This document shows positions 5,686 through 5,701 of a DNA stretch of 5,701 bases, in pieces (the first letter of the stretch is position 1; every line of letters starts with the position of its first letter). The translations under genes were made by a program, and so were the position numbers. The notes under the pieces are model-generated. The model was given only the letters and a program-made list of their open reading frames with translations, searched no databases and had not been told where the DNA came from. The stretch spans positions 1 to 5,701 of the forward strand of contig JAMOPK010000388.1 in NCBI GenBank assembly GCA_027064565.1, read 5' to 3'. This stretch comes from Caldifarciminota bacterium (GTDB taxonomy: Bacteria; Hydrothermota; Hydrothermia; B15-G9).

Positions 5686-5701
5686 TTGTCCCGTAATTTG
5701 A

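Larger units (their letters stand above)
5289..5701. other. Non-coding stretch between tyrS and a gene beyond the right edge
   Basis: This stretch of about 410 bp has no convincing coding region. Short open frames on both strands translate into repetitive strings such as SLTGETPSLTGETP, which come from the tandem repeat at 5420-5461 rather than from a real protein. It contains the hairpin, repeats and plus-strand promoter listed separately. The part from about 5303 to 5384 is AT-rich, with no structure I can name. No tRNA, CRISPR array or transposase fragment is visible. Confidence 0.6.

Overview
The window looks like chromosomal DNA from a diderm (Gram-negative-type) bacterium of moderate GC. 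It encodes an outer-membrane LPS transporter (LptD) and a bacterial type-2 tyrosyl-tRNA synthetase. Beside them lies a two-gene mannosylglycerate pathway that reads very much like the Thermococcales (Pyrococcus) version. Mannosylglycerate is a compatible solute found mainly in thermophiles and marine halophiles, so a hot or saline habitat is plausible. I cannot name the species. The protein style and the short dispersed repeats fit an uncultivated lineage such as the FCB-like candidate phyla, but that is an impression.

Layout: all four recognisable genes are on the minus strand, so transcription runs from right to left. In transcription order they are tyrS (5246-4029), lptD (4028-2001), a 147-bp AT-rich gap, mpgS (1853-669) and mpgP (672 to beyond the left edge). 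The tyrS stop codon TGA touches the lptD ATG directly, in the same reading frame. The mpgS stop and mpgP start overlap as ATGA. The likely transcription units are tyrS-lptD and mpgS-mpgP; the gap between them holds a candidate promoter, a strong ribosome binding site for mpgS and two overlapping, mutually exclusive inverted repeats.

The right-hand 455 bp (5247-5701) contain no convincing gene. They hold the tyrS leader and a good -10 box, a small hairpin, two tandem copies of a palindromic GGCGTCTCGCC repeat, a CACGGAGA direct repeat and a 7-bp inverted repeat. At the far right is a striking plus-strand promoter: TTGACA occurs twice in a row, followed by ten G residues and TATAAT. That homopolymer sits exactly between the -35 and -10 boxes, the layout of a phase-variable promoter. 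The gene it would drive lies outside the window.

How the genes work together: MpgS joins GDP-mannose to 3-phosphoglycerate, and MpgP removes the phosphate to give mannosylglycerate. TyrS and LptD are housekeeping functions (translation and outer-membrane assembly), with no obvious functional link to the solute pathway beyond position.
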